DNA from: Fragilaria crotonensis
Taxonomy: Eukaryota > Bacillariophyta > Fragilariophyceae > Fragilariales > Fragilariaceae
Assembly: GCA_022925895.1 (NCBI GenBank)
Contig: JAKSYS010000616.1
Location: forward strand, 1 to 37,509
Direction of reading: 5' to 3'
Length of the DNA stretch: 37,509 nt
Position 1 is the first letter of the stretch; each line of letters starts with the position of its first letter. Below the pieces are notes generated by a model. It saw only the letters and a program-made list of their open reading frames with translations, was not told where the DNA came from and ran no database searches. The translations under genes were made by a program, and so were the position numbers. This document shows, piece by piece, positions 9,953-19,387 of the stretch.

Positions 9953-11847
9953 ATGCAGCAAACAATGATTTGGTCATGCTCTTGTCTCGTCGATCCCCTG
10001 GAGCAAGGTATTCTAGTGCAAGCCGCATGTGATGTGGCCGCATTGCTTCCAGCAGGCTTTGCCATGGCGAAGGACATGGAGGAAGCTCACGTTATTCGGA
10101 CTGCCATGGCTGATTTCTTGGCCCGGCGAATTGCCACAGATAAGATTGCCACGTTGGATGACGCGGTTGTGCCAGGACGGAGACGGAGGAAACGCCTTCC
10201 GGCAAATTCTGCCGCCGTACCCTATGTCTTGGAACGAAGCGACATTTGGTGCTCTCAAAAGGAGATAAAAATCATGGTTCGCGTCAAGGAAACCTCGGAT
10301 GAAAGTGCAATGCAGGTCGTCAGAGACGTATTGGACGACTGGGCAGCTGCTACGTCGGACCGTTTGGTTCATATCGCCTGCTGTGTTTTGCAACACCGCA
10401 TCCGTCGTTATTTGAAGGCTGAAAAGTTGGTTGCATTCGTGGCCAATGGATCTATTTTGCCCCGCAAAAGTGGAGTTAGTCACGCTCCAATGGCAAGCCC
10501 TCCTGCCGTTCCCTTTTTGGCTCCCAAGGATACAGACCTTACACGAACAATTGTCATTGAAATGGGGGATTGGAAGCCATATTGTCAGTTGTTGGGATTG
10601 ACGAACGGTGCGTCAGAGAAAGAAACATCGTCGTCGTCGATATCTATTGCGGGCATGGTCATTCCGGAAGGTATCACGTTGATTGTCGGTGGCGGGTACC
10701 ACGGCAAGTCAACCCTTTTGAGGACAATCGCCGCTGGGGTTTACAATAAGATTCCAGGCGACGGCCGTGAACTCTGTGTCACTGTCTCGGAGGCTGTCAC
10801 TGTTAGGGCTGAGGATGGTCGATACGTCAACAATTGCAATGTCAGTGCATTCATATCCAACCTACCAACACTGCCGGGGATTGCCAATTCTCTGGATACA
10901 AAACAGTTCTCCACTCGCGAAGCCTCTGGTTCCACCTCGCAAGCAGCCAACGTCTCGGAAGCAATTGAAATGGGGGCTACGGCCATGCTGGTTGATGAAG
11001 ACGTTAGCGCCGCGAACTTTATGGCTCGAGACGGTCGTATGCGGTCGCTCGTCATGGATGAGAGCATCACCCCACTTCTCTATCGAGTTAATGGAATGTA
11101 CCAAACACTCGGTATTTCCTCGATTGTGGTTGTGGGCGGTGTGGGTGACTGGCTTGATGTTCCTCATAAAGTCATACTCCTTGACAAATACGTTGCAAGT
11201 GACGCCACCGCGAAAGCGAATTCCATCAGTCGCCAATTCTCGTACGGTCATGTTCAGTACGCTGGACGAGGAGTGGTGCATCGTTTGCAATGGGACAAGG
11301 AAGGCACACCCATCCCCCGTCGACCTACGGCTGCTTGTGTGAAATCGTTCGGTCTCAACTTATCTGCATCGGTTGTCGAAGGCAGCGACATGCTGTGCAT
11401 TGAACGGGATGTTACTGACGATATGCAAGACGAGGAGGACGACTCTGGATACATAGACATGTCTAGGTGCGAGCAACTGTTAGGCAAGAAGGCTCAACTC
11501 TTCGGTTGCGGTCTTTGCCTCGCGTGGATACTCGAACACGCTCAGAAGAACCCTGACCTTGGTATTGCAGAGCTCTTGAAAGCATTGCATACACAGCTGA
11601 TAGATTATGGCATTGCGTCCTTATCGAATCAATCCATGATCGACAGTATCGGCTTAGCTTACCAACCCAGAAATTATGAGGTATTCATGGCCCTCACTAG
11701 GATGCGAGGGGTGGTGCTGGAGAACATGCCGATAAGGACGACGATGCAGAGGCTGAGGCTGCCAGGGAAGAAGAGCGGAAGAAACAGGAGCTGGCTGATT
11801 TGTGGAACGCCAGGCGGAAGAACAATAGGTTCGCAACCAAACCATAG
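9953..11847 (+). CDS. predicted ATPase of the ABC class (bacterial-type P-loop family)
   Basis: Matches the uncharacterised family known as predicted ABC-class ATPases (Pfam ABC_ATPase, PF09818), common in bacteria and scattered in algae and fungi. Visible motifs: RTAMADFLARRI in the N-terminal part, a Walker A loop GGGYHGKST at about residue 246, the hallmark STREASGSTSQAANV at about 320, and a Walker B region AMLVDEDVSAANFM at about 344. No membrane segment is seen, so it is probably soluble. The biochemical role is unknown. A frame break at the G run 11707-11710 (CGAGGGGTGG) appears to have lost one G: past it the +1 frame gives a charged tail (AREEERKKQELADLWNARR) ending at 11847, whereas the uncorrected frame ends at 11857. 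The start is uncertain and the N-terminus is probably incomplete. Confidence 0.85.
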
Positions 11848-12124
11848 ACCGTCTTGAAACGAATCTTAAAAAGCATGTCGAACGTCAAACCCAAAAGATA
11901 ACTTTGTGACCTTTTGTCGTCAGCTCGTACGGTACTGAGTTGCATCGGTACGACTACATGCATATGATCTATTTATATCAACTGAAACATCTTGTTAACA
12001 CAAGTTTGGCCAACCCAATCGGCGGCTTCTTGAGAATACCATCAATCAATCGGGTCAAGTCCTGTCACAGGTGCGATCCATGACCTGAAGAGAAAACACT
12101 CCGAAGGCATCGTTCGCGCGCGCC
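11848..12124. other. convergent intergenic region
   Basis: Separates the ATPase stop from the stop of the convergent NmrA-like gene. No gene or recognisable structure seen. Confidence 0.5.
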
Positions 12125-12821
12125 CTATTCATCATCAAGGACTACAGGCATCTTTCTGTTCCACGTTTCTTGCAGTTCGTCACTAGTAGCAATACGAACA
12201 ATTGCATCAGCCACATTAGCCTTGGTCGCGACTCGACCTGAAAACAAGCCAACCGTGCGATATTCAGACATTGTATAGCCTTTCGAATTTGTCTGGTCTG
12301 CAAACATTCCAGGTCGCATGGCAATCCAATTGTGTTGGTCGTCTTCCTGAAGATACTGAAGCGTCTCTTCCATATCGGCGTGGGGAGGAACAAAAATGCG
12401 CAAGAGACTCACAATGATCCATTCCAACCACCCGGTTGCCTCTCTGCCTGCTGGGTGGCGAGCTCCTGCTCCGTTTAGTATGATGAGTTTGTGGTTGGAT
12501 GACATGGCGTTGAGAATTTTTGTTGTTGAGTCAGAAGTATGCGTTTCGGTTCTCGAAAATTTGCTTTCCGTGACTTAGACAAGAGATTATGATCCTGACA
12601 GTCAGGACAAGGGCTTGAAGCTTGACGTGATCCATGTCCATAATGGATGCCTCAACAATTGTTACTGATTTCGGAACATCATCCAACTTGTGTTTTGATC
12701 TAACGACAGCCTTGACATTAATTCCTTGTTCTAATAGTCCTAGAAGTACTCTTTTGCCAATATCACCATTGGCACCGAAGAGGACGACGTTGTTGTTTGA
12801 TGGCATAGTTGCAAAGGACAT
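12125..12821 (-). CDS. NAD(P)-binding NmrA/SDR-like protein
   Basis: The N-terminal part (12821 down to about 12555) has a Rossmann start NNVVLFGANGDIGKRVLLG with the GxxGxxG nucleotide-binding loop, then VKAVVRSKHKL (typical of NADP-type atypical SDRs) and IISCLSHGK. The C-terminal part (12505 to 12125) continues with KLIILNGAGARHPAG, WIAMRPGMFAD and a distal TKANVADAIVRIA. Such proteins are atypical short-chain dehydrogenases or redox sensors; the substrate is unknown. The two parts are in different frames. The junction lies near the T run at about 12556-12560 and is best explained by a small indel; I found no plausible intron of normal size. The start ATG (12821) lies only 58 bases from the left LTR of Copia-1. 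Confidence 0.7.
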
Positions 12822-12879
12822 GACGAATTAGTCTCGGCTGAATGTCGCTCAAACAATCCGAGACGCCTCTGACACTTGA

Positions 12880-13434
12880 TGTCAGATCATACTGTGCTAC
12901 CGTTGGTACTGTTGGTGGAATCGACGGTACGACCGTACGACGCGACAACGATATCGAGCTCGACAGTACGACTGTACCAAAGTACGACTGTAGTAAAACT
13001 AATTGTTCGTGCGGATCGACGTCCAGCAATGTCTATCAAGAGGAGGATCTTGGTTGGACGATTGTGGGCAAAGGTTCAAAGAAGTACAAGACCAAGACCT
13101 GACATAAGGAGATATGCCTTGAAGGCTGGAACTGTATGAAAGCCTTATTAGGCATATGTCTCTTGGGATTTGGAGACTGGATTGATGTACTTGGTTTGCT
13201 TTCGGTCTTGGAGTTGGTCTTGTTCCAACTCGGACTTAAGGAAAGCAATCTTGTGTTTGTGTTGTTTTGTTGGATGGGATGTGTGTTCAATCTTGGGAGC
13301 TTTTGGAGTCAAGAACAAGATTGGAATCGATCTAGAAAATGTAATTCTAGATCTCACAATATTCGAACGGTATTTAGTAGTGTCTAGGAGAACTACTGGA
13401 TTAAGAGTCTACGGTATTGTTGAATTGTTTAACA
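12880..13434 (+). repeat. Copia-1 5' LTR
   Basis: Begins TGTCAGATC and ends GTTTAACA. It has a 9-bp inverted repeat GATCTAGAA / TTCTAGATC (13329-13337 and 13345-13353), which is also in the other LTR and may mark the R/U5 region. It differs from the 3' LTR at 13308-13311 (GTCAAG against GTCCAAG) and 13364-13368 (CGAACGG against CGAAAACGG). Confidence 0.95.
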
Positions 13435-13446
13435 CGTTTTAAAACG
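13435..13446. repeat. 12-bp palindrome at the expected primer-binding site
   Basis: The perfect palindrome CGTTTTAAAACG directly abuts the 5' LTR, where a tRNA primer-binding site starting TGG would be expected. The whole leader before the gag ATG is only 30 bases and shows no obvious tRNA complement. Confidence 0.8.
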
Positions 13447-13464
13447 ATCAGTTAGATTGTAACG

Positions 13465-14461
13465 ATGGAAGAGCAGAAGGAAGCTACGTTCGGGTCTACG
13501 ATCAGGGCATTCGCCTTCGACGGCGATGAGACGAAGTTCAGGTCCTGGGAAGGGAAGACGATCGCTCTCGCCGGTTCGAAGGGCTTCCTCCTCGCTCTCA
13601 CCAAGGCACCTACGGCCACTGGGTTGACTGCTGAAGAGTTCGAGAACGGCGAAGTCGTCGTGCTGGGCGCGCTGTTGACTGGCGGTGGCGTGGATGCGAC
13701 CGGAGCACCTCTTCGTGCTGCTTCGACGACTCGTACGCCTACGACTGCGGAGAACAGGAAGTACAGCGCACGTGCGGCCGCTTGGACTTACCTTGTTGCT
13801 AGCTGCTCGGATAAAGCCTACGCTTTGATTGAGCGCAGCGCCGGCGATCCTTTCATGGCTTGGACGATCTTGCAGGAGAAGTATTGCTCTACGGACGCGG
13901 AAGAGAACTATCCAGATCTCGCGGAGGCTTTCAGCGCATGCAAGTTGGTGGAAGTCAAGCGTGACCCCGAGTTGTGGTTTAACGACTTGGATCATCTAAA
14001 CATGCGCATTGGCAGGATCAACACGAAGTATGAGAAGGACGAACTACAAATGAAAGCCCACATCATGAACGCGATGTCTTCGGGATACGATCCGGTGGTG
14101 GTGAAGTTTCGCGGCGAACTTGCAGAGACTTCGCTTACCAAGCTCAGAAAGGAGATTGTTCTCCAGTATAAGTCTTTGGTGAAGGTGAAGGGCAAGTCCA
14201 CTTCGGAGTCTGCTTTGTTGGCGAATGCGAACAAACATCCATTCAAGAAGTTCAAAGGAACCTGCAGGAATTGTGGCAAGATTGGCCACAAAGCGGCTGA
14301 TGCACCTCGAAGGCAACCGAAGGGAATGGCGCATCCGGAAAGGGCAAAGGCACCGCTGACAAGTCTCACGTCACGTGCTACAATTGCGGCGAAAAGGGCA
14401 CTATTCTAACAAGTGTCCTAAACCCAAGAAGGATAAAGTCAAGGGTGAAGAAGCTAGCTGA
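13465..14461 (+). CDS. gag: Copia-1 Gag
   Basis: Nucleocapsid/capsid protein that packages element RNA into cytoplasmic particles. It starts at the first ATG after the LTR. An N-terminal capsid-like region (with RSWEGKTIALAGSKGFL and MAWTILQEKYCS) leads to zinc knuckles of the CX2CX4HX4C type near the C-terminus: CRNCGKIGHKAADC is visible except that the last Cys codon is broken by a lost T at about 14312, and a second knuckle beginning CYNCGEKG follows, broken again by one lost base at about 14398-14401. In the corrected frame the protein ends at TGA 14459-14461, about 333 residues. Pol reads in the +1 frame from there. The lysine-rich spacer between knuckles resembles other copia Gags. Confidence 0.85.
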
Positions 14462-17400
14462 TATGGCTATGTTTGTGGGCGTCGCTCGCTTCGTTACGGA
14501 GATCGGCGACGACAATGGCGGTCAGGAGGCGAGGAACGGCGACAGGACCAACGATTGGGACGATTCTGAGTTTTTGATTTTGGAGAAATATGTGGAGTCA
14601 TTGGAGTCAGGTCCGACGGCACGATCCCCATTTGAAATTCCTACCATTGTCGCGGAGGACTCTGGTACGAAATTTGTCGGAGCTACGACCATTACGGTCA
14701 TTAACCACCCTATCGATCATTATGCCGGCTACTCCGTGACAAGGGATTTTGTCGGAACTGCGGATGCTTCCTGTACGAATGGTATCGAGGAATGGTTACT
14801 GGATTCGGGTGCCACTTCGGGCGTTACTTACGACAACAGTCATATGACTGATATGCGTCCATCAAACCGCAAGATCGAAATCGGAAACGGTGACATGATT
14901 GAGACATTTGGACAAGGTACGGTGACACTGTTGGACAATGACGGCAAGTTGGTTTACTTCACAGATGTGTACTATGCGCCTGAGTTTACGAAACATATTG
15001 TCAGTTTTCGCCAGCTCATCGAAAAGAATTGGAGTCTCACTTCGGTCTCGCGTGACGAATTTGTCTGGGATGCTCCAATGTCTACTGAACCGGTACGATT
15101 CAAAATGAATGCCTCGGACAAATTGTGTTACTTTGAGGGTACGAGGACAACGGTGCCGGAGGAACACCTTACAGTAAATAGTTTAACTGCAAGTCCTGTG
15201 ACTCTTGATATCAATGTTGCTCACGGACTGCTCGGTCATCCTGACACTCGGACTGTGAAGGCTATGGCGGCGCAACACGATTGGACTTTGACTGGGTCGG
15301 TTCAACCATGTGGATCGTGTGCACTTGCTAAGGCACGAGCCAAAGCAGTTCCTAAGTCTACGTTGACGAAGGCGAAGGTTCCCGGAAAGACTCTTTCTGG
15401 ACATTTCGGGACCATACGCTGACTCGCTGAATCAAAATAAGTACTGGCTTCGGATCGTGGACGACTTTTCGAAATTCAGTTGGGACTGTTTTCTTCCTAA
15501 GAAGAGTGGAATTCAGATTCCGTTGGCGAAATTACTTAAGGCTAATAAAGCCGCTGGAAAGCCCTGCAAATTCTTGCGCTGCGACAATGCTGGAGAAAAT
15601 GAGTCTTATGTACAGGAGCTTTGTGTGGAATATGATGTCATACTTGAAATGACTGCTCCTAACACTCCCCAGATGAACGGTGTCGTGGAACGGAGCTTCG
15701 TGACATGTCGTAATCGTGCTTTCGCTACTATGTACTGTGCGAAACTTTCTTTGGAGACCCAGGCATTGTTGTGGCCGGAGGCAATTAACACGGTTACCAA
15801 GCTGGGCAATTCACTACCTAAGAAGGGCGTCCGATGACCCGTATACTTTGTGGTACGGTGCGGAGGGTAAGAAGAACCGTATTCTGGACTATTTGCAACC
15901 TTTCGGACGTGTCGCGTACATCACGAATCGGTCGAAGCTCAAGGCTAAGTTGGATCCGAAATCATTTAAGTGCATCTTTGTCGGATATTCGGATGACCAT
16001 TCTGGCGACACTTATAAGTTTTATAACCCTGCGACTAAGCAGACCATTTTGTCTCGTGACGTGCATCAGTGGATGGAGTGGCATGGACGAATCAGTGCTA
16101 CGGATGACCTACCTCTGTTTGAACAGTTGAAGATTCTCGAGGACAGTTCGGTCATTGTGCCTGCTTCTGCGATTGTTCCTTATGTTGAAGATGCCGAAGT
16201 TCGTGATGTTGATGATCTTCTGGACATTCCTGCCGCTACGCCTGGACCGGTCGCGGAGGATGTCATACCAAACGCGCCAGCTATCGTCGATGTTCCTGCA
16301 CGGAGGAATTTGGCTGCCTCATTCTCGCCAGCGCATACGAGATCGAAGACGGCGAGAGCAGCTATGCCGGACATGGACGTTGCTGCGATGTCTGTTCTAT
16401 GCGAGACGATACTAAGTGCGACGTTGCAATCGGATCCACAGTTGGGAGTACCAAAGAACTACAAGGAGTTAATTAAGCAAAACGACCCTCTATGGATAAA
16501 GTCGATGCATTCGGAACTCGAGAATTTCCTGAAGCGTAACGCCTGGGAATTCCTACGTCGAAGCATGCTACCGAAAGGCCGTAAGACACTGCGAACTCGC
16601 TGGATATTTAAGGAGAAGACGGACGGGACTAAGAAGTCACGATCAGTCATACTGGGCTACGAGCAGGTACCTGGCGTAGATTTCAATGACTCTTACTCGC
16701 CACTTGCGTCGAATCCCACCATCAGACTTGTATTATGCATCACATTGGCAAACGGACGTAAGAAAGATTATTGGGTAACGGACATGATCGATGTTGAAGC
16801 TGCTTTCTTAAATGCTCTTATGGATCAAGACATTTTTATCGAGCTACCTGAGGGCTGTTGGAATACTTCTAAGTAAAGGAAAGGACCTTCGTGATTTTAT
16901 TATAAAGCTACGGAGCGCACAGTACGGATTGGTTCAGAGTCCGAGACTCTGGATGGAAACTTTGCTAAGATATTGATCGGACTCGGGTTAATACAGTGTA
17001 AAACTGATCCGTGCTTGTTTATGCTGTTTACAGATGGCGAACTTCAAGCTCGTGGTGGTTTACTGCGACGACTGCATCGTAACGGGCACTCCGTCAGCCG
17101 TTAAGACAATCAAGAAGGGGTCGCTGGCTCTGTCACTATCTCGGACTTAGGCAGGCTAAAGCGACATCTTGGTGTAAATTATGAGTTCGGAACGGACAAA
17201 AATGGCGACTATATTCTGTCCGGTATGACGGATTATCTTGAGGCCATTGTTCGAGACTACGAAGAATACATCGGAAGTGACGTCAAGGACGGTCGACTCC
17301 CGGTGCATCTGTGACACCACCCCTGCGCTCTACGCCCGAAGACGAAATCATCAATATGGAAATGTTTCGGTCATTTGTCGGACGAATTCTATTTGCATGT

Positions 17401-18308
17401 GGCAAGACGGAACCTACTATAGCTAATGCATGCAGAGAACTGACCTCACACCTTACTGCCCCAAACGAAGAACATTGGAATGCTCTGAGTCATTTGGTGG
17501 GATATCTTAAGACTGCGTCACTTCAAGGAATCAAGATGAGGACTCCCGATGATTTAAGAGTGGTTGCCTATGTCGATTCGGACTATGCCGGTGACAGAAA
17601 CGATCGGAAGAGTATCTCTGGTTACTTGGTCACGGTTGGAGGATGTCTTGTGTCTTGGATGTCTAAGAAACAGACTGGTGTCACTCTGTCCTCAACGGAA
17701 GCAGAGTTTGTGGCTATGAGCAACGTGGCGACTGAGGTAAAATTCATTGTGTCTCTACTCACGGAGATTATGGGAGGCGGACCTGACGGATCCGACGGCG
17801 AAGGAAAGGTCCAATCATGCCGAGCATTCTACGCGAGGATAATACCGGGGCGATCTTTATGGCGAAGAACACTGCCATCACACCCAGGACGAAACACGTG
17901 GACATTCGAGCAAGATTCGTCAATGACATGGTTCAAGCGAAGGAATTGTCCGTGGAACACATTCGGAGTGAAAACCCGAGCGACTGTATGACGAAGAATC
18001 TGCCGTTGGTATTGTTCAAGAAACACGCGGCACTTGTCTGTGACGGAATGTTTACACGACTTCACGAACCGACGAACACGGAGGATGTCAGATCATACTG
18101 TGCTACCGTTGGTACTGTTGGTGGAATCGACGGTACGACCGTACGACGCGACAACGATATCGAGCTCGACAGTACGACTGTACCAAAGTACGACTGTAGT
18201 AAAACTAATTGTTCGTGCGGATCGACGTCCAGCAATGTCTATCAAGAGGAGGATCTTGGTTGGACGATTGTGGGCAAAGGTTCAAAGAAGTACAAGACCA
18301 AGACCTGA
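14445..18308 (+). CDS. pol: Copia-1 Pol polyprotein (frame-broken)
   Basis: Encodes, in order: aspartic protease (WLLDSGATSGV, near 14800), the HHCC zinc-binding integrase N-terminus (HGLLGH and CGSC, about 15220-15320), integrase core with D,D,E residues (VDDFSKFSW, LRCDNAGE, NGVVERSF), reverse transcriptase (RWIFKEKTDGTKKSR, YWVTDMIDVEAAFLNA, and a YCDD catalytic box near 17057-17068 instead of the usual YVDD) and RNase H (YVDSDYAGDRNDRKSISGY, LSSTEAEFVA). Frames change near 15395, 15830, 16870, 17100-17310 and 17800, mostly explained by single lost bases, so the copy may be intact in reality. The last 74 or so codons, ending at TGA 18306-18308, lie in the 3' LTR. Confidence 0.85.
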
Positions 18309-18643
18309 CATAAGGAGATATGCCTTGAAGGCTGGAACTGTATGAAAGCCTTATTAGGCATATGTCTCTTGGGATTTGGAGACTGGATTGATGTACTTGG
18401 TTTGCTTTCGGTCTTGGAGTTGGTCTTGTTCCAACTCGGACTTAAGGAAAGCAATCTTGTGTTTGTGTTGTTTTGTTGGATGGGATGTGTGTTCAATCTT
18501 GGGAGCTTTTGGAGTCCAAGAACAAGATTGGAATCGATCTAGAAAATGTAATTCTAGATCTCACAATATTCGAAAACGGTATTTAGTAGTGTCTAGGAGA
18601 ACTACTGGATTAAGAGTCTACGGTATTGTTGAATTGTTTAACA
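18086..18643 (+). repeat. Copia-1 3' LTR
   Basis: 558 bp, same sequence as the 5' LTR apart from three extra bases in two homopolymers (18515-18517 and 18572-18575). It overlaps the end of the pol ORF. Preceded by a weak purine stretch (CGGAGGA) as polypurine tract and followed by the target duplication ACTTGA. Confidence 0.95.
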
Positions 18644-18649
18644 ACTTGA

Positions 18650-19387
18650 TACTCCGCTTGATCTCAACTCGCAATTCGCAATTGACCTCGGAATTAAGAC
18701 TGCCACGTGGAGAAACACTGAGATTGTACTCAGTGTGCAGTCCAAGCACAATAATAAGTGGATTGGGAGGATGACGGAGTGCTGACAAGGTCAAGTTTGT
18801 AAAGACAACACGAATATTGTCTCTCCGATACTTAGAGCGGTGTTAATGCATGCGAATACGCTAAACACTCTATAAGTAGAGAGGCGATTTGTATGTATCA
18901 TACACATGCATGTGCAATGTGCATCAATACTCCCGAGCCTGCTCCAGCAAGGTCGTCAATCAACATATCGACCTTCAGTCGTTCGTCATCTTGAGACTTG
19001 AGACTTAGTTGTGCCGTTGATTGTGCTACTGTTCTACATGTATGTAACAAGGGAACCTACAGTACCGGTACTGCCTTGACACGGTACCAGTACTGAGCCG
19101 TTCAATGCGACCACGAACTTCAGTGCAGAGAAATGGGTTTTACAGGGGAGGTCCGGTAAAATGACGTTTCTTCTCGTGGCTTCTACTTACAATTAATACC
19201 AAGCAGAGGTGCATGCATCACTCTGAATCTTGCGAGCGTTTGTTTCGTTCGCCAGTGTGTGAATACGAAACCTGTCCGAAACCTGGCCGAAACCGACAAT
19301 AACACCGACACTCGATTCCGTCTTTTGCGATAGGACAGAAAATCTGGTGGTTCTGATATCTGGAACGTCCTCCTACATTATGAGCTC
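18650..19387. other. intergenic region upstream of the glycosyltransferase gene
   Basis: No gene seen. It holds a GTAC patch (about 19060-19100, including a GTACCGGTAC palindrome) and an 11-bp tandem repeat at 19266-19294. Before the Copia-1 insertion this was contiguous with the promoter side of the NmrA-like gene, making it a divergent promoter region of about 0.8 kb. Confidence 0.5.
19266..19294 (+). repeat. 11-bp tandem repeat upstream of the glycosyltransferase
   Basis: CGAAACCTGTC and CGAAACCTGGC are adjacent, followed by a partial third copy CGAAACC, about 95-120 bases before the ATG at 19388. The placement in a promoter suggests a possible factor-binding array, which is inference. 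Confidence 0.7.

Larger units (their letters stand above)
12880..18643 (+). mobile_element. Copia-1: complete Ty1/copia LTR retrotransposon
   Basis: 5764-bp element with LTRs of 555 and 558 bp, bounded by TG...CA ends and flanked by the direct repeat ACTTGA (12874-12879 and 18644-18649), so both ends are intact. Inside are Gag and a Pol with protease, integrase, reverse transcriptase and RNase H in the copia order (integrase before reverse transcriptase). The LTRs differ only by one missing C and two missing A in the 5' copy, with no substitution seen, so insertion is very recent. It lies in the sense opposite to the adjacent NmrA-like gene, within that gene's promoter region. The family is probably one of the diatom CoDi lineages; which one I cannot tell. 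Confidence 0.95.
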
